Counted from the first letter of the stretch, positions 26,503 to 34,852 are shown. The stretch is 64,000 nt of DNA from Bacteroides sp. ET71 (GCF_023336905.1 NZ_JAMBLS010000003.1:124001-188000); one strand, 5' to 3'. A program made the numbers and translations. The notes: generated from the sequence alone by a model not told the origin.

Positions 26503-28290
26503 ATGAAAAGAAAGATGCTACTCCTGGCCGCCATCATCGGCTGCCTGGCCTTCGGGCGGGCAACAGCCGCAACCGCCACGGGCGACAGCCTGCGTGCCGA
26601 CGAACAACGGCGCTTCGACTACTACTTCCTCGAATCCATCCGCCAGAAAGGCCAAGGCAAGCTCGACGCGGCCTTCGACCTGCTGCAACACTGCCTCAGC
26701 ATACAGCCCCGCTCGGCCGCCGCACTCTACGAACTGGCGCAATACTACGTCTACCTCAAGCAAGACAGCCTGGCCGTCAGCACCATGGAACAAGCCCACG
26801 CCTACGCCCCCGACAACTACTGGTATGCCCAAGGACTGGCCAACCTCTACCAGCAACAAGGCAGCACGGACAAAACCATCGCCCTGCTGGAAGAAATGAC
26901 CCGCCAGTTTCCCGACAAGCTCGACCCCCTCTATAACCTGCTGGACCTCTACAGCCGCACACAGGCATACGACCAGGAACTGGACGCGCTCGACCGGCTG
27001 GAACAACGCACCGGCAAGACCGAAGAACTGACCATGGAGAAGTTCCGCATCTACCTCCGGAAGAAAGACCACAAACACGCCTTCCGCGAGATAGAAAGCT
27101 TGGTCAAGGAATACCCCATGGACACCCGCTACCAAGTAATCCTGGGCGACGCCTACCTGCAAAACGGCCGCAAGAAAGAAGCCTACAACCTCTACCGGCA
27201 GGTGCTGGACACGGAACCCGACAACGCCATGGCACTCTACTCGCTGGCCAACTACTACCAAGAGACAGGACAAGACGAACGCTACCGGCAACAGATTGAC
27301 ACACTGCTGATGAACCGCCGCGTGCCCTCGGAAACCAAACTGCTCGTCATGCGCCAGCTCATCGTCGAAAACGAACAGGCCGGAACCGACAGCACCCGCA
27401 TCACCCGGCTCTTCGACCGCATACTCCAACAAGAACCCGATGACACACAACTGCCCCTGCTCTACGTGCAATACCTCTACGCGAAGAACAAACAGCAACA
27501 AGCCCTGCCCGTGCTGCAACACGTGCTCGACACCGACCCCACGAACACCGCCGCCCGCATGACCCTGCTGGGCGAGGCCATCCGGACCGAAAACACCGCA
27601 GACGTGCGCCGACTCTGCGAAGGAGGCATCGTGGCCAGCCCCGAACGGCCCGAGTTCTACCTCTACCTGGCCATCGCCTACAACCAGGAAGAACGCTACG
27701 CCGACGTCATCGACCTCTGCCGCAAGGCCCTGAAACAAGCCGCCGAGGGAACGAAGAAAGAAGTACTCTCAGACTTCCTCACCATCATGGGCGACGCACA
27801 CTACGCCCTCAAGCAACCCAGCCAAGCCTACGCCGCCTACGACTCAGCCCTGGTCTACTATCCCGACAACATCCCAGCCCTGAACAACTACGCCTACTAC
27901 CTCTCGCTCGAACGCCGAGACCTGGACCGCGCCGAAGAAATGAGCTACAAGACCATCAAAGCCGAGCCCGAAAACCCCACCTACCTCGACACCTACGCCT
28001 GGATACTCTTCGAAAAAGGACGCTACGACGAGGCACGCATCTACATAGACAACGCCCTGCTGAGCGAACAGAAAGACGCCATCAGCGCCGGCATCGTGGA
28101 ACACGCAGGCGACATCTACTATATGACAGGCGACACCGAACGAGCCCTCGCCTTCTGGCAAAAGGCACAAACGATGGGCATCAACAACGAAACACTGAAA
28201 CGAAAGATAAGCAAAAAGAAATACATCCCCTATGACAACCACGAAGATGGAGAAAAAGCCACAAACGCCGCACACCCGGCACAACCGTAA
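26503..28290 (+). CDS. Exported tetratricopeptide-repeat protein
   Basis: A protein of about 595 aa with signal peptide MKRKMLLLAAIIGCLAFG and A-x-A-type cleavage. The remainder is TPR repeats from end to end, e.g. KLDAAFDLLQHCLSIQP, PDNAMALYSLANYYQETGQ, PEFYLYLAIAYNQEERYADV and PTYLDTYAWILFEKGRYDEA. It is a periplasmic scaffold of unknown partner. Position between dut and DUF4292/M23 genes, with close spacing or overlap, suggests a role in envelope assembly. The alternative start at 26479 forms an ATGA overlap with dut and adds eight residues; I prefer 26503 for its signal peptide. The 3' end overlaps the next gene. Confidence 0.88.
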   Translation: MKRKMLLLAAIIGCLAFGRATAATATGDSLRADEQRRFDYYFLESIRQKGQGKLDAAFDLLQHCLSIQPRSAAALYELAQYYVYLKQDSLAVSTMEQAHAYAPDNYWYAQGLANLYQQQGSTDKTIALLEEMTRQFPDKLDPLYNLLDLYSRTQAYDQELDALDRLEQRTGKTEELTMEKFRIYLRKKDHKHAFREIESLVKEYPMDTRYQVILGDAYLQNGRKKEAYNLYRQVLDTEPDNAMALYSLANYYQETGQDERYRQQIDTLLMNRRVPSETKLLVMRQLIVENEQAGTDSTRITRLFDRILQQEPDDTQLPLLYVQYLYAKNKQQQALPVLQHVLDTDPTNTAARMTLLGEAIRTENTADVRRLCEGGIVASPERPEFYLYLAIAYNQEERYADVIDLCRKALKQAAEGTKKEVLSDFLTIMGDAHYALKQPSQAYAAYDSALVYYPDNIPALNNYAYYLSLERRDLDRAEEMSYKTIKAEPENPTYLDTYAWILFEKGRYDEARIYIDNALLSEQKDAISAGIVEHAGDIYYMTGDTERALAFWQKAQTMGINNETLKRKISKKKYIPYDNHEDGEKATNAAHPAQP

Positions 28291-28852
28291 CGCAGCCCGC
28301 ACAGCCCTGGCCCTGGCCGTCATCCTGATGCTCTGCCTGGCCGGATGCCGCACGTCGAAACAAACCGCCCGCGAGACAGCCGCGCAAAGCACCTGCCTGT
28401 CGGCCAAAGTCAAGCTCACCGTGCCCAGCAAGCAATCCGTGCTCACCGTCAACGGCACCCTGAAGCTGCGCCGGGGCGAACGCGCCCAACTGTCCTTCCT
28501 CATGCCCATCCTCCGCACCGAGGTGGCCCGCGTCGAAGTGACACCCGACGACATCCTGCTCGTCGACCGCATGGGCCGGCGCTACGTCCGCGCCACCCGC
28601 GACGAACTGAAAACCATACTGCCCCGCAAAGCCGACTTCGCCCACCTGGAAAAACTCATCTGCGACGCCGCACGACCCGGAGGCAAAACCGTCGTCACAG
28701 CCGAAGAACTGGGCCTGACGGACATCGAGCGGGGCAAAATCGAGCTGAGTGACTTCAGCACACGGCCCTTCGACCTCGAGCCCACACGCCTGTCCGACCG
28801 CTACCAGCAAGTCTCCTGGCACGAACTACTGCACCTGCTCATGAGCCTATGA
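28232..28852 (+). CDS. DUF4292 lipoprotein
   Basis: A 206-aa lipoprotein (lipobox LAGC, Cys39, with an unusually long basic N-region; starting at Met6, 28247, shortens it). The fold region CLSAKVKLTVPSKQSVLTVNGTLKLRRGERAQLSFLMPI is the start of DUF4292, a LolB/LolA-like beta-barrel half found across Bacteroidetes. By resemblance it could carry lipoproteins or lipids in the periplasm, which is inference. It overlaps the TPR gene by 44-59 nt and the next gene by ATGA, so translation is coupled across the operon. Confidence 0.85.
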   Translation: MTTTKMEKKPQTPHTRHNRNAARTALALAVILMLCLAGCRTSKQTARETAAQSTCLSAKVKLTVPSKQSVLTVNGTLKLRRGERAQLSFLMPILRTEVARVEVTPDDILLVDRMGRRYVRATRDELKTILPRKADFAHLEKLICDAARPGGKTVVTAEELGLTDIERGKIELSDFSTRPFDLEPTRLSDRYQQVSWHELLHLLMSL

Positions 28853-30141
28853 CACGGCTGACGCTCCTCCTCATCCTCCTGCTCCTGCTGCCAGCGGCCG
28901 ACCTGCTGGCCCAGACCGACAACCCCGCCATCGGCCAACTGCGCCAACGCCGGGCCGGGCTGCAACAACGCATCACCCAATCCGAAGCCCTGCTGAAAAC
29001 CACCACCGACGACGCCCGCAGCCAGCTCGACGCACTGGCCGCACTGAACAGCCAGGTGGAAGAACGAAAACGATACATCCAAGCCCTCGGACGCGAGCTG
29101 GACACCCTGGACAACGAGCTGCGCCGGCTGGAGCAACGCATCGGACGGCTGAAGAACGAACTGAAACAGAAACAAGAACGCTATGCCGCCTCCGTGCGCT
29201 ACCTGCAACAACACCGCCCCAGCATCCAGGAGAAGCTGCTCTTTATCTTCTCGGCCGACGGACCCGGCCAGATGTACCGCCGCCTGCGCTACGTGCGCGA
29301 ATATGCCGACTACCAGCGGCGACAGGGCGAAGACATCGCCCGGCAGCGCAAGCAGATTGACCAGCGCCACGCCCAGATGCTGAAACTGCGCGGAACCAAA
29401 GGGGCCTTGCTGAAAGACCGAGAACAGGAAATGCGCACCCTGCAAGCCAAGGAACAGGAGAAGACGGAACTGGTCGGGAAGCTGCAACGCAAGCAGCGCG
29501 AACTGCAACGCGAGCTGGCCCGCCAACGCCGAGAGGCACAGCAACTGAACGAACGCATCGACCGCCTCATCGCCGAAGAGATAGAGAAAGCACGCCAACG
29601 CGCCCTGGCCGAAGAGAAAAAACGCAAGGCCGAAGCCGAACGACGGCGCAAGCAGCAGGCCGACAAGCCCGGCACCCCGGCGCAGAAGCCGGAAAAACAA
29701 TACGTCACAGACCGCTCCGACCAACGGCTGACAGGCTCCTTCGCCTCCAACCGCGGCCGCCTGCCCGTCCCCATCAGCGGGCCCTACGTGCTCACCGGGC
29801 ACTACGGCCGATACTCGGTCATGCGCAACGTCGTGCTGGACAACAAGGGCATCGACCTCCAGGGGCAGCCGGGCGCACAGGCACGCGCCGTGTTCGACGG
29901 ACGGGTGGCAGCCGTCTTCCAACTGAACGGACTGACCAACGTGCTGGTGCGCCACGGCGAATACATCTCGGTCTACTGCAACCTGGCACAAGCCGTGGTA
30001 AAGGCGGGCGACGAGGTGAAGGCACGCCAACCGCTGGGCGACGTCTTCAGCGACGGAGCCAACGGCGGACGCACCGTGCTGCACTTCCAACTGCGGCGCG
30101 AGAAGCAGAAACTCAACCCCGAGCAGTGGCTGGCGCTGTGA
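28849..30141 (+). CDS. EnvC-like murein hydrolase activator, degenerate LytM domain
   Basis: A 430-aa exported protein: signal peptide MTRLTLLLILLLLLPAADLLA, a long coiled coil (about residues 25-275, heptads rich in Leu, Gln and Arg) and a C-terminal LytM/M23 domain (about 305-430). Active M23 enzymes have His in HxGxD and HxH; here the first site reads NKGIDL and the last VLHFQL, while YCNLAQ replaces the usual YxHL. Most zinc ligands are therefore missing, as in E. coli EnvC, which activates amidases rather than cutting peptidoglycan. Coiled coil plus LytM supports the same role in cell division. Coupled by ATGA to DUF4292. Confidence 0.88.
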   Translation: MTRLTLLLILLLLLPAADLLAQTDNPAIGQLRQRRAGLQQRITQSEALLKTTTDDARSQLDALAALNSQVEERKRYIQALGRELDTLDNELRRLEQRIGRLKNELKQKQERYAASVRYLQQHRPSIQEKLLFIFSADGPGQMYRRLRYVREYADYQRRQGEDIARQRKQIDQRHAQMLKLRGTKGALLKDREQEMRTLQAKEQEKTELVGKLQRKQRELQRELARQRREAQQLNERIDRLIAEEIEKARQRALAEEKKRKAEAERRRKQQADKPGTPAQKPEKQYVTDRSDQRLTGSFASNRGRLPVPISGPYVLTGHYGRYSVMRNVVLDNKGIDLQGQPGAQARAVFDGRVAAVFQLNGLTNVLVRHGEYISVYCNLAQAVVKAGDEVKARQPLGDVFSDGANGGRTVLHFQLRREKQKLNPEQWLAL

Positions 30142-30239
30142 CCGGCGATGGTCCTGTTCTGCCCGGCAGGACGACCGACTTTATTCTTAAATAGTCTTAC
30201 CGCACAGCCGGAAGAGCAGAAAGATTTCTTAACTTTGTT

Positions 30240-30419
30240 CTGTACTTTTCTTTTTGCCTGGATGCCTAAAGAAAAGATACCAAAAGAAAAAAATCAAGCG
30301 CACGAGCCTTCCCCGCACGTCTGTCCGGCATCATCCAGCGGGCGTGAAGCGGAGAGCGGTTGCGGGAGCCTTTCTTTTGGGTATCTTTTTCTTTCGGCGG
30401 CCCGAAAGAAAAAGTACAG
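30240..30419. repeat. MITE-like nested inverted repeat
   Basis: The outer arms CTGTACTTTTCTTT (from 30240) and AAAGAAAAAGTACAG (30405-30419) and the inner arms 30268-30289 and 30371-30394 (AAAGAAAAGATACC type, with two 1-nt indels) fold into one long hairpin of about 180 bp. No coding capacity. It lies in the 450-nt gap after the EnvC-like gene. Confidence 0.65.
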
Positions 30420-30446
30420 TATCCAGAGCCTGTGCGCTAATCGCTT

Positions 30447-30530
30447 CCTGTCATGTTGAGCAAGCGCAGCGCAGTCGAAACATCTCACTTCTACATCGTG
30501 AGATCCCTCGGCTTCGCTCGGGATGACAGA
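30447..30530. repeat. Dispersed palindromic repeat, short copy
   Basis: A shortened member of the family at 1399-1522: CTGTCATGTTGAGCAAGCGC on the left, CTCGGGATGACAG on the right, with ATCTCAC/GTGAGAT between. Confidence 0.75.
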
Positions 30531-30591
30531 GGAAAAGAACCATTGAACAGGTTCTTCAAAAGAACCATAACTTTACGCTAAAACCCGCGTT

Positions 30592-31482
30592 ATGAAACAT
30601 CTGCTTCGAAAGCCGTCCGCCCAACGCCTGTCCCGCCGCCTCCTGCTGTTGCTGATGCTGGCGGCAACGTCGGCCACCCATCTCTTCGCCCAGCAGGAAG
30701 ACAGCCTGCGCGTACGCCCCGACACGCTCCGCACCCGCCTCTACCACCCGGGCCCGGCCGTGGCGTTCGACAGCCTGTCGACGGTCAACAGCGAACTGCC
30801 CGCCCTGCGCCGGTTGCCGGTGGACGCGCCGTCGTCGTCGCGCCGCCTGCCCGTGATGCCCGCCCTGCCCTATCACGTCAACCCCTCGCTGCTCCACAAG
30901 GGCGACTACTCCACCGGCGGGGCCATGTGGCTGCTGGAGCCGGGCTACATCGTCGGTCGGGGCGAACAGCGCAGCGTGCCCGGCATCGGACGGTTCAACG
31001 CGGCGGCTCTGGGCTGGCAGGGCAGGCTGAACGACCGGCTGACGCTGCAGGTGATGGCCGACGCGGTGAAGATGAACACGGCGCGCTTCACGGGCCAGTC
31101 GTTCGGCCTGTCGGCACAGATGGTGTACGAGGCGCAAGACAGGCTCTACTTCCGCACGTTCGGCGGCGTGGGCTTCGGCGACTTCACGGCCCGGCCCGAC
31201 TATGGCTTCGGAGGTACCGTGGGCATGGGCTTCACCGACCGCTTCGGCGTGGAGGTGGGCGTGCAGACGTTCTACAACAGCCTGACGAGGCGGTGGGAGA
31301 CGCTGCCCATCGTAGCGCCCTACTATAAATTCAACAAGTTCAAGCTCCAGATGGATTTCGGGCCCATCCTGTTCGAGTTGATACGCGGGGCGATACAGAA
31401 GCATCGCGGGGGCGGAGGCGGAAGCGGCGGACCGACCATCATGCCGGACGTGCCGGGCTTCCACGGGTTCGGGCCGAAGTAG
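30592..31482 (+). CDS. Probable outer-membrane protein, unknown function
   Basis: A 296-aa protein with a signal peptide (MKHLLRKPSAQRLSRRLLLLLMLAA... up to LFA-Q). After a Pro/Arg-rich stretch (residues 45-95), the sequence from 100 on alternates polar and aromatic residues in strand-length blocks (LTLQVMADAVKMNT, LYFRTFGGVGFGDF, RFGVEVGVQTFYNS), suggesting a small outer-membrane beta-barrel. The C-terminus has a GGGGGSGG linker. Not recognised. The stop codon TAG touches the left arm of a perfect 38-bp inverted repeat that may end its transcript. Confidence 0.7.
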   Translation: MKHLLRKPSAQRLSRRLLLLLMLAATSATHLFAQQEDSLRVRPDTLRTRLYHPGPAVAFDSLSTVNSELPALRRLPVDAPSSSRRLPVMPALPYHVNPSLLHKGDYSTGGAMWLLEPGYIVGRGEQRSVPGIGRFNAAALGWQGRLNDRLTLQVMADAVKMNTARFTGQSFGLSAQMVYEAQDRLYFRTFGGVGFGDFTARPDYGFGGTVGMGFTDRFGVEVGVQTFYNSLTRRWETLPIVAPYYKFNKFKLQMDFGPILFELIRGAIQKHRGGGGGSGGPTIMPDVPGFHGFGPK

Positions 31483-31663
31483 TTAGTTGACAAGGGGACA
31501 AGTTAACGAGGCTACAAGGACGAGGGAACGAGACTGCAAGGACGATGACAAAAGACAAGGGAACGAATCGGCTAAATCCTCGTCAACTCGTTCCCTTGTC
31601 AACTTGTCAACTCGTCAACTAAAAGCCTTGTAGCCTCGTTAACTTGTCCCCTTGTCAACTAAC
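31482..31663. repeat. Perfect 38-bp inverted repeat after a stop codon
   Basis: The left arm 31482-31519 (GTTAGTTGACAAGGGGACAA...) and right arm 31626-31663 are exact reverse complements over 38 bp. Inside, ACAAGGGAACGA and TCGTTCCCTTGT make a second hairpin. Built from GACAAG/GACGAG/GTTAAC words also seen at 31834, 46196, 58915 and 60690. Confidence 0.9.
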
Positions 31664-31669
31664 ACCCCG

Positions 31670-31780
31670 TCAACCGACGGCGTTCATCGCGCTGGCGCCC
31701 AGTGCCCCGGCGATGGCCGAGAGGATGGCGATGGCTACTTTCAAAATCTTATCCCAAAGGTTCTTCTTTTGTGTGTTCAT
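31670..31780 (-). CDS. Smalltalk-family micro-protein
   Basis: A 36-aa protein (MNTQKKNLWDKILKVAIAIL...SAMNAVG): a basic start, a Trp, then a small-residue-rich hydrophobic span SAIAGALGASAM. This is the pattern of the Bacteroides smalltalk proteins, which are usually encoded between an HU-like DNA-binding protein and an N-acetylmuramoyl-alanine amidase. The HU-like gene is indeed upstream here (31905-32387), but no amidase follows; the outer-membrane gene on the other strand begins instead. Function unknown; possibly a membrane peptide of a phage-derived module. Confidence 0.8.
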   Translation of the reverse strand: MNTQKKNLWDKILKVAIAILSAIAGALGASAMNAVG

Positions 31781-31833
31781 ACGTTTCTGTTTTTTGAGTT
31801 AAAGCAATCTGTTAAGGTATTTATTCAGTGGAC

Positions 31834-31891
31834 GAGTTGACGAGGGGACGAGTTAACTTGTAGCCTCGTCAACTTGTCCCCTCGTCAACTC
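31834..31891. repeat. Inverted repeat between smalltalk and HU-like genes
   Basis: The 21-nt arms at 31834-31854 and 31871-31891 (GAGTTGACGAGGGGAC type) match with one G-T pair. Same word family as the 38-bp inverted repeat. Confidence 0.8.
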
Positions 31892-31904
31892 AACAGCTAA
31901 ATGA

Positions 31905-32387
31905 TTATCCGAAGGTGCCCTGTCCGCTGTCGTCTTCCTCCTCGCCTCCGGGCTGGGTGGCGTCAGGGTCTGCCGGGACGGCTTCGAAGCGCACGCACTT
32001 GGCGCCTTGCACCAGCGAGCGGGTGGCCAACGTCCCGTCGGCGTGGCGCGTGCCGGTGGGCAGGAAGCGCACCTTCAGTTGCGACTGGGTGGCGGAGACG
32101 TCGGCCTCGTTCTCCACGCCCCCGTTCAGCGTGTTCAGCGTGAATCGGAACGAACCGAATCCGTCGAGCATGACACTCTCCGAGGCCTGGAGATGGCGGG
32201 TGACGACGGTCACGAGGTTGTCGATGACATTCTTCACATCGCCCGTGGTGAGTGACGACAATTCGGAGATTTCGCGGGCAATCTGGTCGGTTCCCACGCT
32301 GCCCGTCAGGACGACACGTGGGTAGTACAACTTTTTTCCGCTTCTGTTTGCAAATTGCGACTGATAAGTCTGGTAAATTACTGGCAT
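31905..32387 (-). CDS. HU/IHF-like DNA-binding protein
   Basis: A 160-aa protein of the Bacteroides HU-like group: QTYQSQFANRSGKKLYYPRVV is followed by the HU-type core (IAREISELSSLTTGDVKNVIDNLVTVV and VMLDGFGSFRFTL). About 40 residues of Pro/Glu/Asp-rich tail (GGEEEDDSGQG) follow. These proteins are longer and more divergent than housekeeping HU and occur in prophage-like or repetitive islands with smalltalk, DUF4248 and DUF4373 genes. A minus-strand -7 box TACCTTTG is at 32460-32467. Probably a chromatin protein of the module. Confidence 0.88.
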   Translation of the reverse strand: MPVIYQTYQSQFANRSGKKLYYPRVVLTGSVGTDQIAREISELSSLTTGDVKNVIDNLVTVVTRHLQASESVMLDGFGSFRFTLNTLNGGVENEADVSATQSQLKVRFLPTGTRHADGTLATRSLVQGAKCVRFEAVPADPDATQPGGEEEDDSGQGTFG

Positions 32388-32568
32388 AGTCTAAAAAAGT
32401 TTTTGAGTTTACTAATAGGTTTGTTTTCTCTTTGTGTCGTTTAGGCCTTATCGACAGTGCAAAGGTAGACATTCTTTTCAAAACAGATACGCGTTTCGGA
32501 CAAAACCGTTCCACACCATGCATTTTTTTTCTGATTGCGATGCGCAAGAGGCACTGCCCGCCTTCTCT

Positions 32569-33236
32569 GTCATGTTGAGCGGAGCGAAGCGGAGTCGAAA
32601 CATCCCACTATGAGAACACACGTCCTTAGGGAGATCCTTCGACTGCGCCCTGCGGGCTCCGCTCAGGATGACAGAAAGAGAACGTTACCCTACCCTCTCT
32701 ATCATGTTACCCCGCTTCCCCTGTCATGTTACCCCACCCTCTCTGTCATGTTGAGCGGAGCGAAGCGGAGTCGAAACATCCCACTATGAGCACACACGCC
32801 CTTAGGGAGATCCTTCGACTGCGCCCTGCGGGCTCCGCTCAGGATGACAGGAAGAGAACGTTACCCGACCCTCTCTATCATGTTACCCCGCTTCCCCTGT
32901 CATGTTACCCCACCCTCTCTGTCATGTTGAGCGGAGCGAAGCGAAGTCGAAACATCTCACTATGAGAGCACACGCCCTTAGGGAGATCCTTCGACTGCGC
33001 CCTGCGGGCTCCGCTCAGGATGACAGGAAGAGAACGTTACCCTACCCTCTCTATCATGTTACCCCACTTCCCCTGTCATGTTACCCCACTCTCCCTGTCA
33101 TGTTGAGCGGAGCGAAGCGAAGTCGAAACATCTCACTATGAGAGCACACGCCCTTAGGGAGATCCTTCGACTGCGCCCTGCGGGCTCCGCTCAGGATGAC
33201 AGGGAAAAACACTCAGGGTGACAGAAAAGAACACGC
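32569..33236. repeat. Tandem array of four ~176-bp palindromic units
   Basis: Units start at 32569, 32744, 32920 and 33096 (spacings 175, 176, 176). Each unit is a palindrome (TGTCATGTTGAGCGGAGCGA ... GGGCTCCGCTCAGGATGACAG) plus a linker with two short TGTCATGTTACCCC repeats. The array fills most of the 874-nt gap between the HU-like and DUF4373 genes. The peptides encoded across it are artefacts of the repeat. Confidence 0.92.
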
Positions 33237-33261
33237 TGAATGACAGGAAGAAACGCCCGCA

Positions 33262-34203
33262 TCACCCGCTGCCCACGCCCACCTTCTTCGGATGGCACAG
33301 GCTGAGCAGGAACCGCCCGGGCTCGCGGATGCGCCCACGGCCAGCACGGAGCTGTACGAAGCCCTGCCAGACGGGATGGCCGATGAGCCCGAAGTTGCTC
33401 AGGCAGATGATGGCATACTGCTCGCGGGGCGTGATGCGGAACTGGTCCATCGTCAGCCGCAGGCCGTCGAGATTGCGCGGCAAGCCGTCGGGCGGGGGCA
33501 CGAGGCGGCCGATAGCGTCGTGCGTCCACTCGTACGGAGCGCCGCCCGGCTTTTTCACCCCCACATCCCCCTCCTCCTCCGCAGGCATCCGGCCGGCGGC
33601 AGGGGTTCCCCCGGTTTGGGGGGAACCGTTGGGGAGGAGGTCTGCTTTGCTCTGCTTTTCTATGCTTTCCTTTTCTTTGCTTTGTGTACTTTGGGGCGTA
33701 AAATCGACGTTTTCGGGCGTTTTTTGCACGATTTGCGTACTTTTTGTACCTAAATCCTGCACTTTCGTCCCCTCCCCGTCGGCCGGAGCTGCAGCGTTTT
33801 CCTCCTCCTCGTCGGGCGGCAAGAGGCAGTAGCGCTCGTCGATGAGCGCCCGCTTGCGGGGCCGTTTGATGAAGAGGAACTGCCGCTGAATCTCCTCCGA
33901 CGTCAGTATGCCATGCTCGCGGAACATGCCTTCGTCAAACAGCCCCACCTCGACCGCCGTCTGGAGCACGCGGCGCACGTCGGCGGCCTCGAGGCTGAAC
34001 AGCCCGTCGGACAGGTCTTCGCACAGGTCGTCGTCCAGGCGCACGAAGTAGCCCTCGTCGTCGTAGATAATCGACAACGCCCCCAGCAAGGCAGCCAGCG
34101 CCGCGTCGCCCTCGCGCTTCAGCAGGCGTCGCACGGAGCGCGACTGCAAGAAGTCGGTGTTCATGGGGAAGTAGTCCAGCCCCCGTTTCTTGATTCGTGC
34201 CAT
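33262..34203 (-). CDS. DUF4373 (Lin1244/Lin1753-like) phage-type protein
   Basis: A 313-aa protein. The N-terminal GLDYFPMNTDFLQSRSVRRLLKREGDAALAALLGAL and FVRLDDDLCEDL stretches form the DUF4373 winged-helix-like domain found in phage replication proteins. The central part is low complexity (DEEEENAAAP) and the C-terminus (about 225-313) is a second helical domain. In Bacteroides it belongs to small prophage-like modules. It lies 10 nt after the zinc-finger gene, which is frameshifted. The gene ends 26 nt beyond the repeat array, which may have been inserted after it. Confidence 0.85.
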   Translation of the reverse strand: MARIKKRGLDYFPMNTDFLQSRSVRRLLKREGDAALAALLGALSIIYDDEGYFVRLDDDLCEDLSDGLFSLEAADVRRVLQTAVEVGLFDEGMFREHGILTSEEIQRQFLFIKRPRKRALIDERYCLLPPDEEEENAAAPADGEGTKVQDLGTKSTQIVQKTPENVDFTPQSTQSKEKESIEKQSKADLLPNGSPQTGGTPAAGRMPAEEEGDVGVKKPGGAPYEWTHDAIGRLVPPPDGLPRNLDGLRLTMDQFRITPREQYAIICLSNFGLIGHPVWQGFVQLRAGRGRIREPGRFLLSLCHPKKVGVGSG

Positions 34204-34213
34204 ACGCTCCGCC

Positions 34214-34580
34214 TTACACCGTCCAATCCCTCGTTTCCTGTTCCCACTCCTGCTCGTGCACCCGTCGCAGGCGCCGTTCCATGCTGTCGCGCACCACCTG
34301 CCTGGCCCGGCGTATCAGCTCGAGGCGCACGTTGCGGTCGGCCACGCGGAAGATGTCCGCACGCCCTCCGTCCTCCGCCCGGCGGCCGGAAACCAGCTTG
34401 CGGCGCAGGCGCATGGCCCGCCGGTGGCAGTCCTTGCAACGATGTTCGGGCGTGCCGCCACGGCGGCGCAAATAAAACTGATCGGGGGGGCAGCAGGCGT
34501 CCGCAGCAACGGCAGACGCAGAGAGACGGGGCATCGCCCGCCGTGTTTTCCTGATTAAAACCTTTCGCTTCCATAGGCAT
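34214..34580 (-). pseudogene. Zinc-finger phage-type protein, frameshifted at a G7 run
   Basis: Frame 1 from 34580 reads ...SLCVCRCCGRLLPP; frame 2 from about 34484 continues DQFYLRRRGGTPEHRCKDC...ETRDWTV. Joined, they give a small protein with paired C-x2-C motifs (CRCCGRLLPPDQFY...CKDC), a common Bacteroides phage-module pattern. The frames separate at a run of seven G (34484-34490); six would restore the frame. Either a sequencing error, a real pseudogene, or slippage-controlled expression. About 120 aa if repaired. Minus-strand -7 box TATATTTG at 34634-34641. Confidence 0.7.
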
Positions 34581-34740
34581 TTTCCGTAAAAAGATAAAGT
34601 TTTTGAGTTAGCTTCGTGTTTTCATTACGCCTACAAATATAAAGACTTTCTTCCGCAACGAAAAATATTTCCGGAAGATTTTCGCATCAAAAACAACAAG
34701 GTGCTGGAAACGAAACGGATAAACGCCCCTGCCGACCGCT

Positions 34741-34829
34741 CCGCACGCCGGAGACGCCCCGCACGCACACCGGACGGCGCCGCCACCCGCAACGACGGCA
34801 CACACACCCGTCCGGCCCGGACGCAGCAA
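34741..34829 (+). repeat. 22-nt-period intergenic repeat, degenerate
   Basis: GC-rich units with spacing 22-26 nt (CCGCACGCCGGAGACGCCCC, CGCACACCGGACGGCGCCGC, CCGGCCCGGACGCAGCAACG). The least regular member of the family. Confidence 0.45.
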
Positions 34830-34852
34830 CGCCCCGGCAGCGGCAGCGGGAC

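Noticed and set aside
32535-33141. Three near-identical 79-84 aa peptides (HVERSEAESK type)
   Set aside because: They are translations of the 176-bp palindromic repeat, seen at other repeat copies too, and contain no domain.
32569-33236. CRISPR array
   Set aside because: Units are 176 bp with no unique spacers and no cas genes anywhere. The 22-nt and 44-bp arrays also lack spacer diversity.
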